Below, piece by piece: positions 63,788 to 64,000 of a DNA stretch of 64,000 nucleotides. This DNA comes from P52-10 sp041397365 (GTDB taxonomy: Bacteria; Pseudomonadota; Alphaproteobacteria; Rhizobiales; Xanthobacteraceae): assembly GCA_041397365.1 (NCBI GenBank), contig JAWKWT010000011.1, positions 72,342 to 136,341 on the forward strand. Reading direction: 5' to 3'. The notes below the pieces were generated by a model, which did no database searches, was not told the origin of the DNA, and saw only the letters and a list, made by a program, of their open reading frames with translations. A program made the translations under genes and the position numbers. Positions within the stretch are counted from its first letter, which is position 1; each line of letters begins with the position of its first letter.

Positions 63788-64000
63788 TCAGTTCAGCCGG
63801 TGCGGCCGGTCTTGCACGGATGAAGCGGGCTTCGCGTCGCCGGTTGCTGGAGTATCCTCGGCCGTCACAGCAGCACCAGCGGCGTCTGTCGCCGGGGCTT
63901 CGGCCGCCTTGCGCGCCTGTTCCTGGTAGGACCGCCAGCCGAGCGGCAGGCTGCACAGGAACAGGATCGTTCCGGCGCTGAGGACGTGCCACGGATAAGC
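63788..64000 (-). CDS. C-terminal part of a membrane-anchored protein of unknown function, cut by window edge
   Basis: Reading in from the right edge, 70 codons and a TGA are visible. The sequence starts AYPWHVLSAGTILFLCSLPL with one probable helix and continues WRSYQEQARKAAEAPATDAA into a Pro/Ala-rich acidic tail ending VQDRPHRLN. No start codon is inside the window, so it is incomplete. The tail looks disordered and unlike a catalytic domain. Family not recognised. A hairpin follows at 63752-63781. Confidence 0.55.
   Translation of the reverse strand, partial: AYPWHVLSAGTILFLCSLPLGWRSYQEQARKAAEAPATDAAGAAVTAEDTPATGDAKPASSVQDRPHRLN

Noticed and set aside
1..64000. CRISPR arrays, insertion sequences, prophage or toxin-antitoxin pairs
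   Set aside because: No regularly spaced repeats, transposase motifs or phage genes were seen in the frames read. Repeats present are dispersed palindromes only.

Overview
The window is GC-rich chromosomal DNA from an alphaproteobacterium, most likely order Hyphomicrobiales and probably near Bradyrhizobium, Rhodopseudomonas or Afipia. Three things point there. There is a complete set of genes for attaching a very-long-chain fatty acid to lipid A (acpXL to lpxXL order, 51741-57048). There is a close match to the hopanoid C-2 methylase HpnP (30897-32483). The best-known intergenic repeats have the palindromic GAGCATGATC style common in this order. No phage, insertion sequence, transposase, CRISPR array or rRNA was seen. 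The family-level assignment is inference.

Layout. 1-11400 is a mostly minus-strand housekeeping block: guaA (cut by the window edge), a small Cys-rich exported protein, an RsmB-type rRNA methyltransferase, a MAPEG membrane protein, an MFS permease fused in frame to an NADP-dependent oxidoreductase, a RgpF-like protein, guaB, a frameshifted DHA2-type MFS gene, rlmE and a Ppx/GppA phosphatase. 11586-27379 is a catabolic island: a molybdenum hydroxylase large subunit, an alpha/beta hydrolase, and an operon of acyl-CoA dehydrogenase, MaoC-type hydratase, DUF35 protein and Cys-less SCP-x thiolase. A second acyl-CoA dehydrogenase, two class III CoA-transferases, a FadJ-like bifunctional protein and a hydratase of the FAH superfamily follow. 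Together these could activate an acid as its CoA ester, dehydrogenate it, hydrate it and cleave it.

27655-36335 holds a secreted protein of unknown function, an MMPL transporter, hpnP, cytochrome c, a thioesterase, a class III aminotransferase and an MFS permease. 36482-46043 holds GMC and Old-Yellow-Enzyme oxidoreductases. It also holds a co-directional run of two luciferase-family monooxygenases, a type 2 malate/lactate dehydrogenase, an FAH hydrolase and an exporter, which looks like an uncharacterised catabolic operon. 46086-51512 has trhO, tRNA-Gln(CTG), a TctC binding protein, a HerA-like ATPase, an AhpD-like protein and a small membrane protein. 51741-57048 is the lipid A very-long-chain acyl operon. 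57124-64000 has a polyamine-type binding protein, an aminotransferase, a rhodanese, kup, motB, motA and the end of an unknown gene.

Two window-wide features stand out. First, about eleven genes or gene boundaries look as if one or two bases were gained or lost. The encoded protein continues perfectly in a neighbouring frame, and several cases fit the loss of one G or C from a GG or CC run. Consensus indel errors are therefore a better first explanation than mass gene decay. Second, four copies of a GAGCATGATC palindrome each begin exactly at, and supply, the stop codon of the upstream gene, always in the same orientation.
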